NCBI GenBank assembly: GCA_017607445.1
Contig: JAEVHH010000001.1
Coordinates: 2,108,001-2,172,000, forward strand
Direction: 5' to 3'
Length of the DNA: 64,000 nucleotides
DNA from: Histoplasma ohiense
Lineage: Eukaryota; Ascomycota; Eurotiomycetes; Onygenales; Ajellomycetaceae
The first letter of the stretch is position 1. Each line of letters begins with the position of its first letter. A program made the position numbers and the translations under genes. Under the pieces are notes generated by a model. That model made no database searches and was not told where the DNA came from. It worked only from the letters and a program-made list of their open reading frames with translations. Below are positions 33,435-42,866 of the stretch, piece after piece.

Positions 33435-34569
33435 TCAGTACGTTGCTGCGAGCCGCCGAACAAGATATTCCCCCGAATTGATCCCTTCATACTTCTTCTC
33501 CCCCAGCTCCCCACCGTACGTACCAGGAATCGCCTCGATAAACCTATCAAAATTCGGATTGCAAAAATAGGCCACGCTATAGCGCGCCGGGTGCACGGTT
33601 GGATCCTCCTCATCCACCCCTTCCCTCGAAGGAGGCTCCACAACTCGATGGAGAGTGCTTTTGATTTGATCATTCGCCCACCGCGCGAGCAAATCGCCTG
33701 CATTTATCACAATGGTGTCGGCAATGGGCGTGACGTCGATAAAAGTTCCCCTGGGCGATCGAACCTGCAACCCGCCCCGGGCGTCCTGGAAGAGCAGCGT
33801 GATAGAGCCGTAGTCGCTGTGCTCGCCCGCACGAACTTGGCCCGCGTTGTCCCTGAAGACGGATTTAGGAACGGAGGGGTAATGCAAAAGTCTCAGCGTG
33901 TTATCCCCCACGCCTGTGTACTCGTCGAAGAAGTGCTCGGGGAGACTCAGTCCAACAGCTATGGCGCTCATGACCTTGATATGCAGCTCTTTGCACGTGA
34001 GGAAGAATGCTTTCATGATCTCTGTGAACTCCTCTCCCTTATCGTCTAGTTTGTCAGGCCACTGGTTCGGCAAGCCCGCTTCATCATCGCGGCCGATTTC
34101 GAAACTCTCTTTTAAATCGGGGATTGTCACCCTCATCTTCTGAATCTCGTCCTTGTCGGAGGACTGGGAGACTTTTTCCCGACCTACGGCTGTATATCCT
34201 CTGTTCGCCTGCGGGGTTGTCCATGCTAAACCGTCCTTTTCGGCCTGGGGCCTCTTGAAGAAACTGGCAGATGTGTCGAAGATATTCTTCACAACCGACG
34301 GGGGGATTCCGTGGTTCTTCAGGTAAAGGAATCCCGAGGTTTTGAAGGCGTTGGTCATAGAAATTCCCACGGCAAGTTTGTCATCGGGGCTGCCAGTAAG
34401 ATAGGGCTGGAAATCGATGACCTAGAAACGAGGTGTTATCAGATGTGATCCCCCAAGCGCATTTCAGAAAACTTGAAAACCTGGATTTTGAAAGCCGGCT
34501 TACAGGAATTACCAAGTCATCTTTGGAGACGCCTTCTGAAACGGGATTACATTCCTGCAAGGGAGCCAT
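33435..34569 (-). CDS. 2-oxoglutarate/Fe(II) dioxygenase, thymine-7-hydroxylase-like
   Basis: Protein of 350 residues from exons 34504-34569 and 33435-34421 (1053 nt), with one 82 nt GT-AG intron. It has the isopenicillin-N-synthase-like fold. Visible are the iron ligands HSD (GEHSDYGSITLLF) and the distal histidine in IKSTLHRV, and the 2-oxoglutarate arginine in RYSVAYF. Stretches such as TTPQANRGY, GREKVSQ, KYEGINSG and the C-terminal LAATY agree closely with my memory of Neurospora thymine-7-hydroxylase. That enzyme oxidises thymine in three steps to 5-carboxyuracil in pyrimidine salvage. It is divergent from a gene of the family that includes isoorotate decarboxylase, which supports this. 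The general dioxygenase call is firm. The substrate is inferred. Confidence 0.85.
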
Positions 34570-35348
34570 ATTTGCTGGTAGTTTTCTTCTCAGGGTGGTC
34601 GGTTCTCTTAGTACCGATCTTTGAGTACGAGAAGGGGGCGGGGTAGTTGTGGAGAGCAGTTAATTGTGGAGAGGCCCTAGTTCGGTCTATACGGGGCAGA
34701 AAACAACAAATGGAACAAGTGAAACGGGGTAAATAAACGCTATGGAAGAGAGTGAGTGCTGGCATACACCAAACCTCGCACCAAGCCTCACCAAGCAAGG
34801 AAGACTGTCGCCAAGACACAATCACCATCCGTATCCATCCGGTTCAGGGGTAAGACGCACTGCACAGTTCGTAGATTCCCGTCCATAATCGCACAGGTAT
34901 GACAGGAACATGTGGACCGTTGATACTTCTACATCCCACTTTCTTCCCGTCGCATAACGGTTGAGCTGGTACACTGGTGGGAAGTTTATCTCATCAACGG
35001 TTTTTGCCAGATGTTGGTGCCCCGCATTTCCGGGAGAGCTACAAGGAGCCGCTGAGCTTAACGGGACGGAGCCTGGATCGTTAGGCCTGGCCGGGGATGG
35101 CTTTACCTAAGGCCGGCTTGGCCAGCAGCATCAGTATCAGTATGCCCCTCCACTACAAACGCGATTCTCAATTAGACACATACTTTGCCAACCATATCTT
35201 GCGTGCGCTTCTACTGAGCGACCAAGCTCTTGTATCGCACTATTCAATACCTCTCGGGAGAATAACTCCTCCTGACTTCGGGCAAATTTGAAAAGCATGC
35301 TCAGATTTCCATCCCCTACTAACTAACTGCCCAGTTGTCGCATGAGCC
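34570..35348. promoter_or_regulatory. Divergent promoter of the thymine salvage pair
   Basis: A 779 bp gap between two genes transcribed away from each other. Co-regulation is inferred from layout. No specific site was recognised. Confidence 0.45.
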
Positions 35349-36667
35349 ATGCCAGTGGCAGCCAAAGGGCAGATGCCCGCCTACCCAATTGTTGATATCC
35401 ACACCCACATCTATCCAAAATCCTATCTCAACCTCCTCCGTTCGCGCACAACCGTCCCTTACATCTATGACCCCCCGGACGGCAGCCCTGCACGCCTCAT
35501 CATCCTCTCTTCGGACGACAACCCTTCCATCCCGAAAGAGAAGCGCGGTCGCCCCGTTGACGCCACCTACTCAGACATCAACCTCAAGCTCTCATTCATG
35601 CGCCAGCACAATATCACCACAAGCGTGATATCCCTCGCGAATCCGTGGCTGGATTTCCTTCCCGCGCAAGACGCGGCGATCTGGGCTGAGCAAATCAATA
35701 ACGATCTGGAGAGGATCTGTGCTGAGCAACACGCACAGGAGAGCAGGGGTAGTGCCGGCGAGACACTGTCATCGAACGAGCATTGTTCACTGTTTGCCTT
35801 TGGTGCATTACCCCTCAGCGCGCCGGATCCCGCCATCATCGTGGACGAGATCCTGCGTCTCAATTCGTTGAAATATCTCCGTGGCGTGATTATGGGAACT
35901 TCGGGGCTGGGAAATGGATTGGACGACCCGGCGCTCGATCCCGTTTGGGCGGGGTTGGAGGATGCCCAAACGCTTCTATTCCTGCATCCGCATTACGGGC
36001 TCCCCGATGACGCCTTCGGTGGTGCTGAGGCCATGGAGCGCTATGGCCATGTTCTCCCTCTCGCCCTGGGGTTCCCCGTGGAAACTACAATTGCCGTTAC
36101 GAGGATGTATCTTGCCTGTGTGTTTGATCGGTTTCCCAGGTTGAGGATCCTGCTCGCCCATTCCGGTGGGACGCTGCCGTTCCTAGCGGGCAGGATTGAA
36201 AGTTGCGTTGCCCATGAGAGGAGGTTTCTCGCTAATGGCGGTAGTGTTGTGGGGCCGAAGAAGAGTATCTGGGATGTACTGAAGCAGAATATTTACCTGG
36301 ATGCTGTCATTTACGGGGAGGTAGGGTTGAAGGCTGCAGTGCACGGATCTGGGTCTGCGGATCGAGTGCTGTTTGGTAAGTTGCATGAATTAATCCCCTC
36401 GCCACAGTGTACGTTCTACGCTATTGATTTACTGTTAAAAAAAAAAGAAGAAGAAGAAGAAGAAGAAGAAGAAGAAACTCACCTTATGTCATTGCCTTAT
36501 CAGGAACCGATCACCCCTTTTTCCCTCCTCTTGATGGTAAACATGATCAATGGCTTAGTGTCTTGACTAATCGAACAGCAATTGATGGCGCCTTCGGAAC
36601 CGAGTCAGATGCTGCCAAAGCTATTTTAGGAGGCAATGCTGTCAGGATTTTAAAGCTCGATGGTTAA
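35349..36667 (+). CDS. ACMSD-family amidohydrolase, candidate isoorotate decarboxylase
   Basis: Protein of 382 residues from exons 35349-36375, 36504-36536 and 36579-36667 (1149 nt). It is a metal-dependent TIM-barrel decarboxylase or hydrolase of the Amidohydro_2 family. Visible are the N-terminal metal motif DIHTHIYP, histidines in LFLHPHYG and LLAHSGGTLPFLAGRI, and the aspartate in GTDHPFFPPLD, which is only restored by splicing in the 33 nt exon. The family includes ACMSD, gamma-resorcylate decarboxylase and fungal isoorotate (5-carboxyuracil) decarboxylase. The divergent thymine-7-hydroxylase-like neighbour makes the last the best guess: 5-carboxyuracil to uracil and CO2. The first intron contains a GAA repeat (about 36449-36475). 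Confidence 0.8.
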
Positions 36668-37013
36668 CGGAAAGCAAAATAAATCCAAAAAGGAGGAAAG
36701 GACAATGCTACGTAGAAATTTGAAACTATCAGAGATTATAATTTGAGCATGCTTAGACAGTGCAAGCGATGTATAATTATGCCACATCCCCTAGACGGGA
36801 AAATCAGCCGAAAAATTTACTTATCCCTCCATAGATATCGAGATAAGAGCAGTAAAGATAATAGCAAATGTGAAATAGCCCAGCAGTGGAAACGACCCAC
36901 CAAATGGCAAGAAACAAGAGTAAGCTCCTGGAACAACAGACAAGGTAAAAATAAATCGGATTCTGTGGTAAAACGTCATGATGAATACACCATGCACACA
37001 ACATCATTCCCTT
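36668..37013. other. Convergent 3' flanks, nothing else seen
   Basis: Lies between the stops of the amidohydrolase (plus) and the 556-residue protein gene (minus). No gene or repeat is evident. Confidence 0.5.
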
Positions 37014-38749
37014 TTATCCGTGCTTCTCATTAAGCAACACATCCCACCCAACTATTCTCCAAACTTCTTGCGTAAACCACTCAGCAGGGTCTATTTCCGC
37101 TGAAACAAATGCGCGGCCAGGAAATTCCTCTGGTAGAGAATACGGCGGTGTCTCCGGCATCCTCAGGGAATTTCTGAATTCCGGCTCATTTTCCCCGAAA
37201 ATACCTTTCAAAAGGGTATTTTGCAACTTGGTCCTTGCGCGATGAAGTATTCCCTGGAATGGGCCTCCAGAGGGAGTTGTTTCGGTTGAAATCATATCGT
37301 TTTTCGTCTCGTCACTCGGACGTTCGAATTGGTCTGCGAATGCTATTGCCCGTTCGAGAATCCAGATTAAATGCTTAGCTTCGCATTCCGCCGCACGTTG
37401 GGCAACGGCAATCTCTTCACTGGTGGGATGCTCTTTATCGAAATTGCCGGGCATAGGAAGTTTGGCGGGATTGAGACGTAGGTCCGGATTAGAATATAAT
37501 TCTTTAAACACGAAAAGGGAGAGCGCCCTACCCACATGCTCCAGAATGGAACATAGAAATCCTTCTAGTAAGTTATTTTCTTGCGGTCTGACGGGATTGA
37601 GAGAGAGTATCATGCTAGCGAGAAAATGGCTGAAGAGGTTCAAAGTTTTTTCTTCCTCAAACGAGAGTTGATATGCTGGGCCTGTGCATGCCTTTGGCAT
37701 TTTTGTCTTGGACCGCTTGATTTTTTTTCCAGAAAAGCTTCCTTGAGCTATTTTCTCTTTTCCTTTCAACACTATATACCGATGCATATGGCCGAGAGTT
37801 CTCTGGAAAAGCTGGATGATGTGGTAAGCGGTTACTCCACTGGCAGAGCCTGTGTCATCGTTGACTGATAGCTTTTTCAAGGCCTGTAGAAGGCAAGGAT
37901 ATGAGGAACGTATTCCTTGTAAAGCATGTTGTAAATCAGGATCCAGTATTTGCAACGTCTTCTCCTGAGTTGAAATGCGGGTTTTGATACCCCTGTCTCC
38001 TAATTCGAACCGAATGGTCGTGTCGATCGATTCGCAGAGTCCCACAGCAAAAGATACAAGAGCATCGGAGTCAAACTTTCTCAGTAGTTGTTTTTGGAGT
38101 GCATGGAAATGCCTTAGAAAGGGAGTTGTAACTTTGATATTGTCAGTGCCAACTGCGTAGAGGGGAATTGACCAAAGGGAACACACACCACTTTCCGAAA
38201 ATCCAAGTTCATCTGCCATGCCACTCAAGAAGTACTTACTCTGAGGCCGAGACGTATTCAGTCTTCCATTCTTCATGGTCTTAGACCTCTTTTGGGAATG
38301 ACTCAGTTTTGCTGAATCCCCATCTCCATTCATCTTCCGTTTCGTCGGAGATGATTTGGGTTCAGAAGCATTGCACTCTCCATTCTTGAGAATCAATGTT
38401 GCATTCCGCTGTTCCAATTCGTATATTTTATCGAGGAGTGTACTTTGAGCAGACTCTGACTTCTCATATGCTTCTCGCCAGAAAGTTATACTATCCAGGT
38501 GTTTTTCTGGAAGTTCAGGGCAACGATATGCTTTTCCGTCATGAATGTGTCGCCGGATTTCGAGAATATGATCTAAATTAAATAATTAGCAGGTTTGAGA
38601 TGCTCTAAGCTCGAAATAAATTATGTGTGGCAGAGACCTTTTATTGTTGTATTTGACGGCTTCGACTTGACAATAGCCAAAGCAAGAGCCAGCTGAGGAT
38701 GAGATGGAGAACAGCGCGAGGTCCAATCTCGACTGAATGACATTCTCAT
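37014..38749 (-). CDS. Conserved-looking fungal protein of unknown function
   Basis: Protein of 556 residues from exons 38638-38749 and 37014-38572 (1671 nt), with a 65 nt GT-AG intron that keeps frame. I do not recognise a family. The N-terminus (about 100 residues) ends in a short predicted coiled coil (FWREAYEKSESAQSTLLDKI). A basic, serine-rich segment follows with KRK and KKIKRSKTK clusters that could be nuclear localisation signals. The rest is a long, mostly helical region without transmembrane segments. A nuclear or nucleolar role is only a guess. It lies among housekeeping genes, convergent with the amidohydrolase. Confidence 0.75.
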
Positions 38750-39680
38750 GGATGTCGGAGATGAGCAAACTGTTTGAAGTAGTAAACAGAATTAAAGAGG
38801 AGTGGTTGTGGAGGCTGTGGAGGGAATAAATAGTGAGGCTCAACAACAGATATATCTATTCCCCCTTGGGAGGCCGCCAATTGTCCACAGGCGATTTTCC
38901 ACGATCACCGGTATCACATAATAAGAATGAATGTAGTTATATTGAAATATAGCTGTAACTACTTGTAGTTCACTCAAATAATGTAGGAGAAGCGCCGCAT
39001 TTTGAGGCATAACTTAAAAATGCCAGGCTTGAAGCACCCAACGAGTTCAGTCGACGATGAATTGGATATTTACAAGCAGTAGAAACAGGATATGGTAATA
39101 AGACATCGGGTCCAAGCCACGACGAGCGAGTAGAATATCTTATTCTCATCAAGGGGCGAGATATTCCTACTCCAGACACACAAATCAAAAATGTCCCGAA
39201 GTCCATTGTGTCCTTGACAGGTTTCTATGAGCCTATCTAGATTAAGGCAAGTTCACGTACAAAAGTTCTTTTTTCACTTTCCTTTTGTTCAAGATGGACG
39301 GGGTTTGAGATGATGATCCCTTTTAATTGAAGTCAGACAAACAGCTGCAATAAACCATCCTTTTGGTAATCCGTACCTGATTCGATAGCATATCCTTTCT
39401 AAATAGACCAGAACCTGCTGAGGAGATCCAGTTCTCTGTCTCTGAAGGAAGTAAATAGTAAGATGAGCACTAAAAGTCAAATCACGTGATATAAATCCCC
39501 AGTTGCCACCAAGGTTTTCGATTCATTATTTCTAAGCAGCGAGCAAACATCTTGAATACAAATAATAATCACCCTGAATGAAGGCTTCCTAGAAATTACG
39601 GTGTTATCTTAAATTCCATTTTAGCCTATATGCGCTGACCATTTGAGAAGTTAAGCATATGAAACGAAGCCGCAACCACC
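38750..39680. promoter_or_regulatory. Divergent intergenic region with CACGTGA site
   Basis: Lies between the 556-residue protein gene (minus) and the DnaJ gene (plus). A TCACGTGATAT site occurs at about 39482-39492, an E-box-type core also seen near 49449 in another divergent promoter of this window. No further gene is supported. Confidence 0.4.
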
Positions 39681-40964
39681 ATGGCACCCTCTGATGACCT
39701 TAAATCGCATGCCGCCTCCTCTCATGACTTCTACGCGCTACTAAGCTTGCCTCCCACCGCCGCGGAAGCGGAGATTCGCCGCGCATATCGGAGGACGGCA
39801 TTGAAATATCATCCGGATAAACTTACGAACCCTACGTCTGCGGACATCGACAAATTCCATCTTCTTCAGATCGCCTACGATGTGCTCTCAGATCCGTCGA
39901 TACGACAACTCTACGACAATGCGCGCGAAGCACGGGAGAGAAAGAAGAGGGAGACTGAGATGCTGGAAGGGGTTAGGCGTAAGATGAAAGAGGACTTAGA
40001 GGCAAGGGAGCGTGGTGTAAAACGGACATGGACTGGGGTTCCCATGCAGGGAAATCTTGGTGTTGATGATAATGCGGAAGAGAAACTGGAACAAGAGATT
40101 AAAAGACTAGCAGAGGATGGGAGAAGGAGAAGACGAGAGAAGGAAGAATTACTGAGGAGGGAGGTATTAGAGGAAGAGGAAAGGCTGGAGTTGGAAAAGG
40201 GAGAGAGGGAACGTGCCGCCCAGCGCGAGAGTAGAGCCCGTCACCCAAATGTCGGAGGTACATCGGTTCCTGAGATTGATAGAACTGTCAAAGTCCGTTG
40301 GCCTCGGGAAGGTGCTGGATTGGAATTGGACAAGGGTCGTCTCGAATCTCTCTTCTCCGTCTTCGGCAAGGTTGACAGTGCGTTTACACTTAAAGACAAA
40401 AGACAAAGAGTGGGTGAGAAGAAGGAAAGAAAGACTATGGCGACAGGAGTTATTGTCTTCGCCTCTATTGTTGGCGCCCATGCTGCAGTGGGAGACTATA
40501 AGCACCAAAAGGGCAAAGACTGGGAGATAATCGAATCAGTATATTGGGCCTCGAATAAGGAACCTGATTTCCATAGACCATCAGCTTGTCTACACCAACA
40601 GGAAGAGCAGACAAGATCAACCGCGCCTACTTCTATCTCGGCCACCAAATCAAGGGATAAATTTAATTTTCCAGGACTCAACACATCATCGTCTCCTGCT
40701 AAAGAAGAACATGGGCTGAAGAAGACTCCATCGTTTGCCTCTTTCTCACCCGCTGAATTCAAGGGTCCAAATGGTTCGTCCTCAACAGGACACTTCGGCC
40801 TCGGACCAAACAGCCCTAGTTTAGAAGAGCTCACTATGATTCGGTTAAAGAATGCTGAGAGGAAAAAGCTGGAAGAGCAGATTAGGAAAGAGGATGAGCT
40901 GCTGCCGCTGCAGCAGGAGGAAAAATCGCGTGAATTTGGCGTATTGTCAGGATCAAAGACATGA
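39681..40964 (+). CDS. CWC23: DnaJ/RRM protein, Cwc23/DNAJC17-like
   Basis: Single-exon protein of 427 residues. The N-terminal J domain (about residues 15-80) has the HPD motif in KYHPDKL, which stimulates Hsp70. A long charged, probably coiled-coil helix follows (about 80-185). An RRM-like fold follows at about 195-300 (VKVRWPRE, LESLFSVFGKVDSAF, ATGVIVFASIVGAHAAV). This order, J domain - charged linker - RRM, is that of fission yeast Cwf23 and human DNAJC17, spliceosome-associated proteins. The C-terminus holds a second charged helix (LEELTMIRLKNAERKKLEEQ). The alternative is another RRM-bearing J protein. Confidence 0.82.
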   Translation: MAPSDDLKSHAASSHDFYALLSLPPTAAEAEIRRAYRRTALKYHPDKLTNPTSADIDKFHLLQIAYDVLSDPSIRQLYDNAREARERKKRETEMLEGVRRKMKEDLEARERGVKRTWTGVPMQGNLGVDDNAEEKLEQEIKRLAEDGRRRRREKEELLRREVLEEEERLELEKGERERAAQRESRARHPNVGGTSVPEIDRTVKVRWPREGAGLELDKGRLESLFSVFGKVDSAFTLKDKRQRVGEKKERKTMATGVIVFASIVGAHAAVGDYKHQKGKDWEIIESVYWASNKEPDFHRPSACLHQQEEQTRSTAPTSISATKSRDKFNFPGLNTSSSPAKEEHGLKKTPSFASFSPAEFKGPNGSSSTGHFGLGPNSPSLEELTMIRLKNAERKKLEEQIRKEDELLPLQQEEKSREFGVLSGSKT

Positions 40965-41268
40965 CCGTGAAAGCAGCCGAGCCTGTATGGGTCTTCTTTT
41001 GAATCATATATATTAAATTTTTAGAGATACCCCTTTACAAATATACATATTCTAATTAAGGCTTCATCCACAGGACTCCAGCGACTGACTCTCAGCCTTA
41101 TTATTCCTATTCGAAATAGCGACCCGCCGTCAAGGCCAAATCCTCGGAATCATGACAAAGGATAAGACTATAAATACAATGAATGCCAGAACATTTTACT
41201 CACCCCCCCCCCCGGCCCTCAACATCCTTAATCTGACTCTCCAGCTTCTCCAATTCTACTGCAATCTC
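40965..41268. other. Convergent 3' flanks
   Basis: Lies between the stops of the DnaJ gene and the CAF17 gene. It contains a run of about 10 C near 41204-41213. No gene seen. Confidence 0.5.
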
Positions 41269-42564
41269 TTAATCGCTCTTTGGGGTTGGCATAGTCGGCT
41301 TCTTCGCCCCTCCACTAACGATAAAATCCCTCATCCACGGTGGGACCAACGCTTTAACCTTTAGCTCCCCAGTCTTTTCAACTCCCGCTTCTGGATCAGC
41401 CTCCCAGGATATCTTGAATTCCTGGTCGGGGCCATATTGCGATGACTCGTCCGTAAAAGCAATATCCGTCATCATCTCCAACCGACAGAGCGCAAGCCCG
41501 ATATTCCCCACGCCAGAGAGGAATTTTCCAGCACTCCGGCCCTTCTTTGAGCTCACCTTTGCTATATTAGCTCCAGCAGGAGGTAACACCAACTTAGATT
41601 CTGATGAGTAATACGGTGTCTCAGTCTTTGGCATCGTTTCGTCTATATCATAAAGCTGCACCGGCAATATCCTCTTACGGACCACTCCCCTATGATGAGT
41701 GCGGATGGTCAACTCTTGTCCAGTGTAACAGCCCTTATGGAAATCAATACCCCCCATTATATCCATATTGCATTCCATCGGCAACGCAGATTCTCTAATA
41801 ATCTCACTCTGGCCCTCTGGCACACCGTGTAAAATCCGACGTAGATTATATGTAGCAAAATCAACCATCTCACCGGGCATAATCGGCTGCTCGTTCACGA
41901 CCTTCTCCGGCGCGAGGAAGCGGAACCCAAACCCAGGAGCGCGCGTATCCACGCACGTAAAAGGCGGCGACTTTCCATTATCCAGTTGGAAATCGCACTC
42001 CGTCAACTGCCCCGCATCCTCCTCATTCCACAAGCTGAAGACACAAAGCTCACCCTCGTCCATGGCACGGAACGCAAGTTTTGACCGCAATTTATGTTTT
42101 TTCATGTGTTTCAGCAGGGTTTGAACCTCGTTCTTGTCCACTTCAATGAAATATGCGAGGTCTGAAGTCCCATTGTAACTGTCGTTAGGTGGGACAGGGT
42201 AGATAAAGACATCATGGAGCACTCGCCCTGGCGCATTCAGGAACGCGGCATAAAATCCGCTTTTTGGCACCGGTGTATTCCGTGCGGTGAGGAGATTCTG
42301 CGTGACTAGTCCCTGAAGGAAAGTCGTGCTGTCTTTCCCAGTTACAGCGATGAGGGCTCGAGTTGGAAGTCGAGTATAGCCGGAGAGTGGCGGAAGTGAT
42401 GGGAGGGACGGCGCAGATTGCTGATGCTGAGAGGGGAAAGTGGAAAATTGTCGTCTAGATATCAAACAACGGCTGCATATCGAGCCAAAAGACACTCGAG
42501 AGAGCATTTTGAATGGCGGTGCTGTAACACGCGTGATATACAATGCATTCGGAAGTGTAATCAT
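41269..42564 (-). CDS. CAF17: Iron-sulfur cluster assembly factor Caf17/Iba57
   Basis: Single-exon protein of 431 residues from the ATG at 42564; an in-frame TTG six bases upstream was not used. It is a folate-binding GcvT-like protein of the mitochondrial matrix. It acts with Isa1 and Isa2 in [4Fe-4S] cluster assembly for aconitase-type and radical-SAM enzymes. The family signature KGCYTGQELTIRTHH is present (about residue 270), together with the N-terminal YTRLPTRALIAVTGKDSTTF and LQGLVTQN. The first 40 or so residues are basic, hydroxylated and low in acids (RRQFSTFPSQ), as expected of a mitochondrial presequence. Start could also be the internal methionine of MLSRVSFGS, which would leave a cleaner presequence. 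Confidence 0.93.
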   Translation of the reverse strand: MITLPNALYITRVTAPPFKMLSRVSFGSICSRCLISRRQFSTFPSQHQQSAPSLPSLPPLSGYTRLPTRALIAVTGKDSTTFLQGLVTQNLLTARNTPVPKSGFYAAFLNAPGRVLHDVFIYPVPPNDSYNGTSDLAYFIEVDKNEVQTLLKHMKKHKLRSKLAFRAMDEGELCVFSLWNEEDAGQLTECDFQLDNGKSPPFTCVDTRAPGFGFRFLAPEKVVNEQPIMPGEMVDFATYNLRRILHGVPEGQSEIIRESALPMECNMDIMGGIDFHKGCYTGQELTIRTHHRGVVRKRILPVQLYDIDETMPKTETPYYSSESKLVLPPAGANIAKVSSKKGRSAGKFLSGVGNIGLALCRLEMMTDIAFTDESSQYGPDQEFKISWEADPEAGVEKTGELKVKALVPPWMRDFIVSGGAKKPTMPTPKSD

Positions 42565-42866
42565 GCTCAAGGCTAACTAGTGAATTAAAAAGGCGGTCCG
42601 ATACGGCAGATTATCGGTCAACGAGTGGATTGCCAACGGGTTGATGCGCGAGTTGATGAATTAATGAGATTACTGGCCATCTTTACGCATAGAAAAATAA
42701 TTTTAGGTTAAAAAGATAAAGATAGTTTGTCGCCCAATTGATAATAATAAATAACCATTTGTATTTCGGCTAACACGCCACTTCAAATCTTCACGAGGAA
42801 CGTCCACACTTGTATCAAAACGGCCATAAAACCCACAAAACTCTCAGATTAGATAGCATTTCACAA
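42565..42866. other. Short intergenic gap
   Basis: Lies between CAF17 (minus) and the 3' end of DCP2 (minus). It should hold the CAF17 promoter. No other feature seen. Confidence 0.5.
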
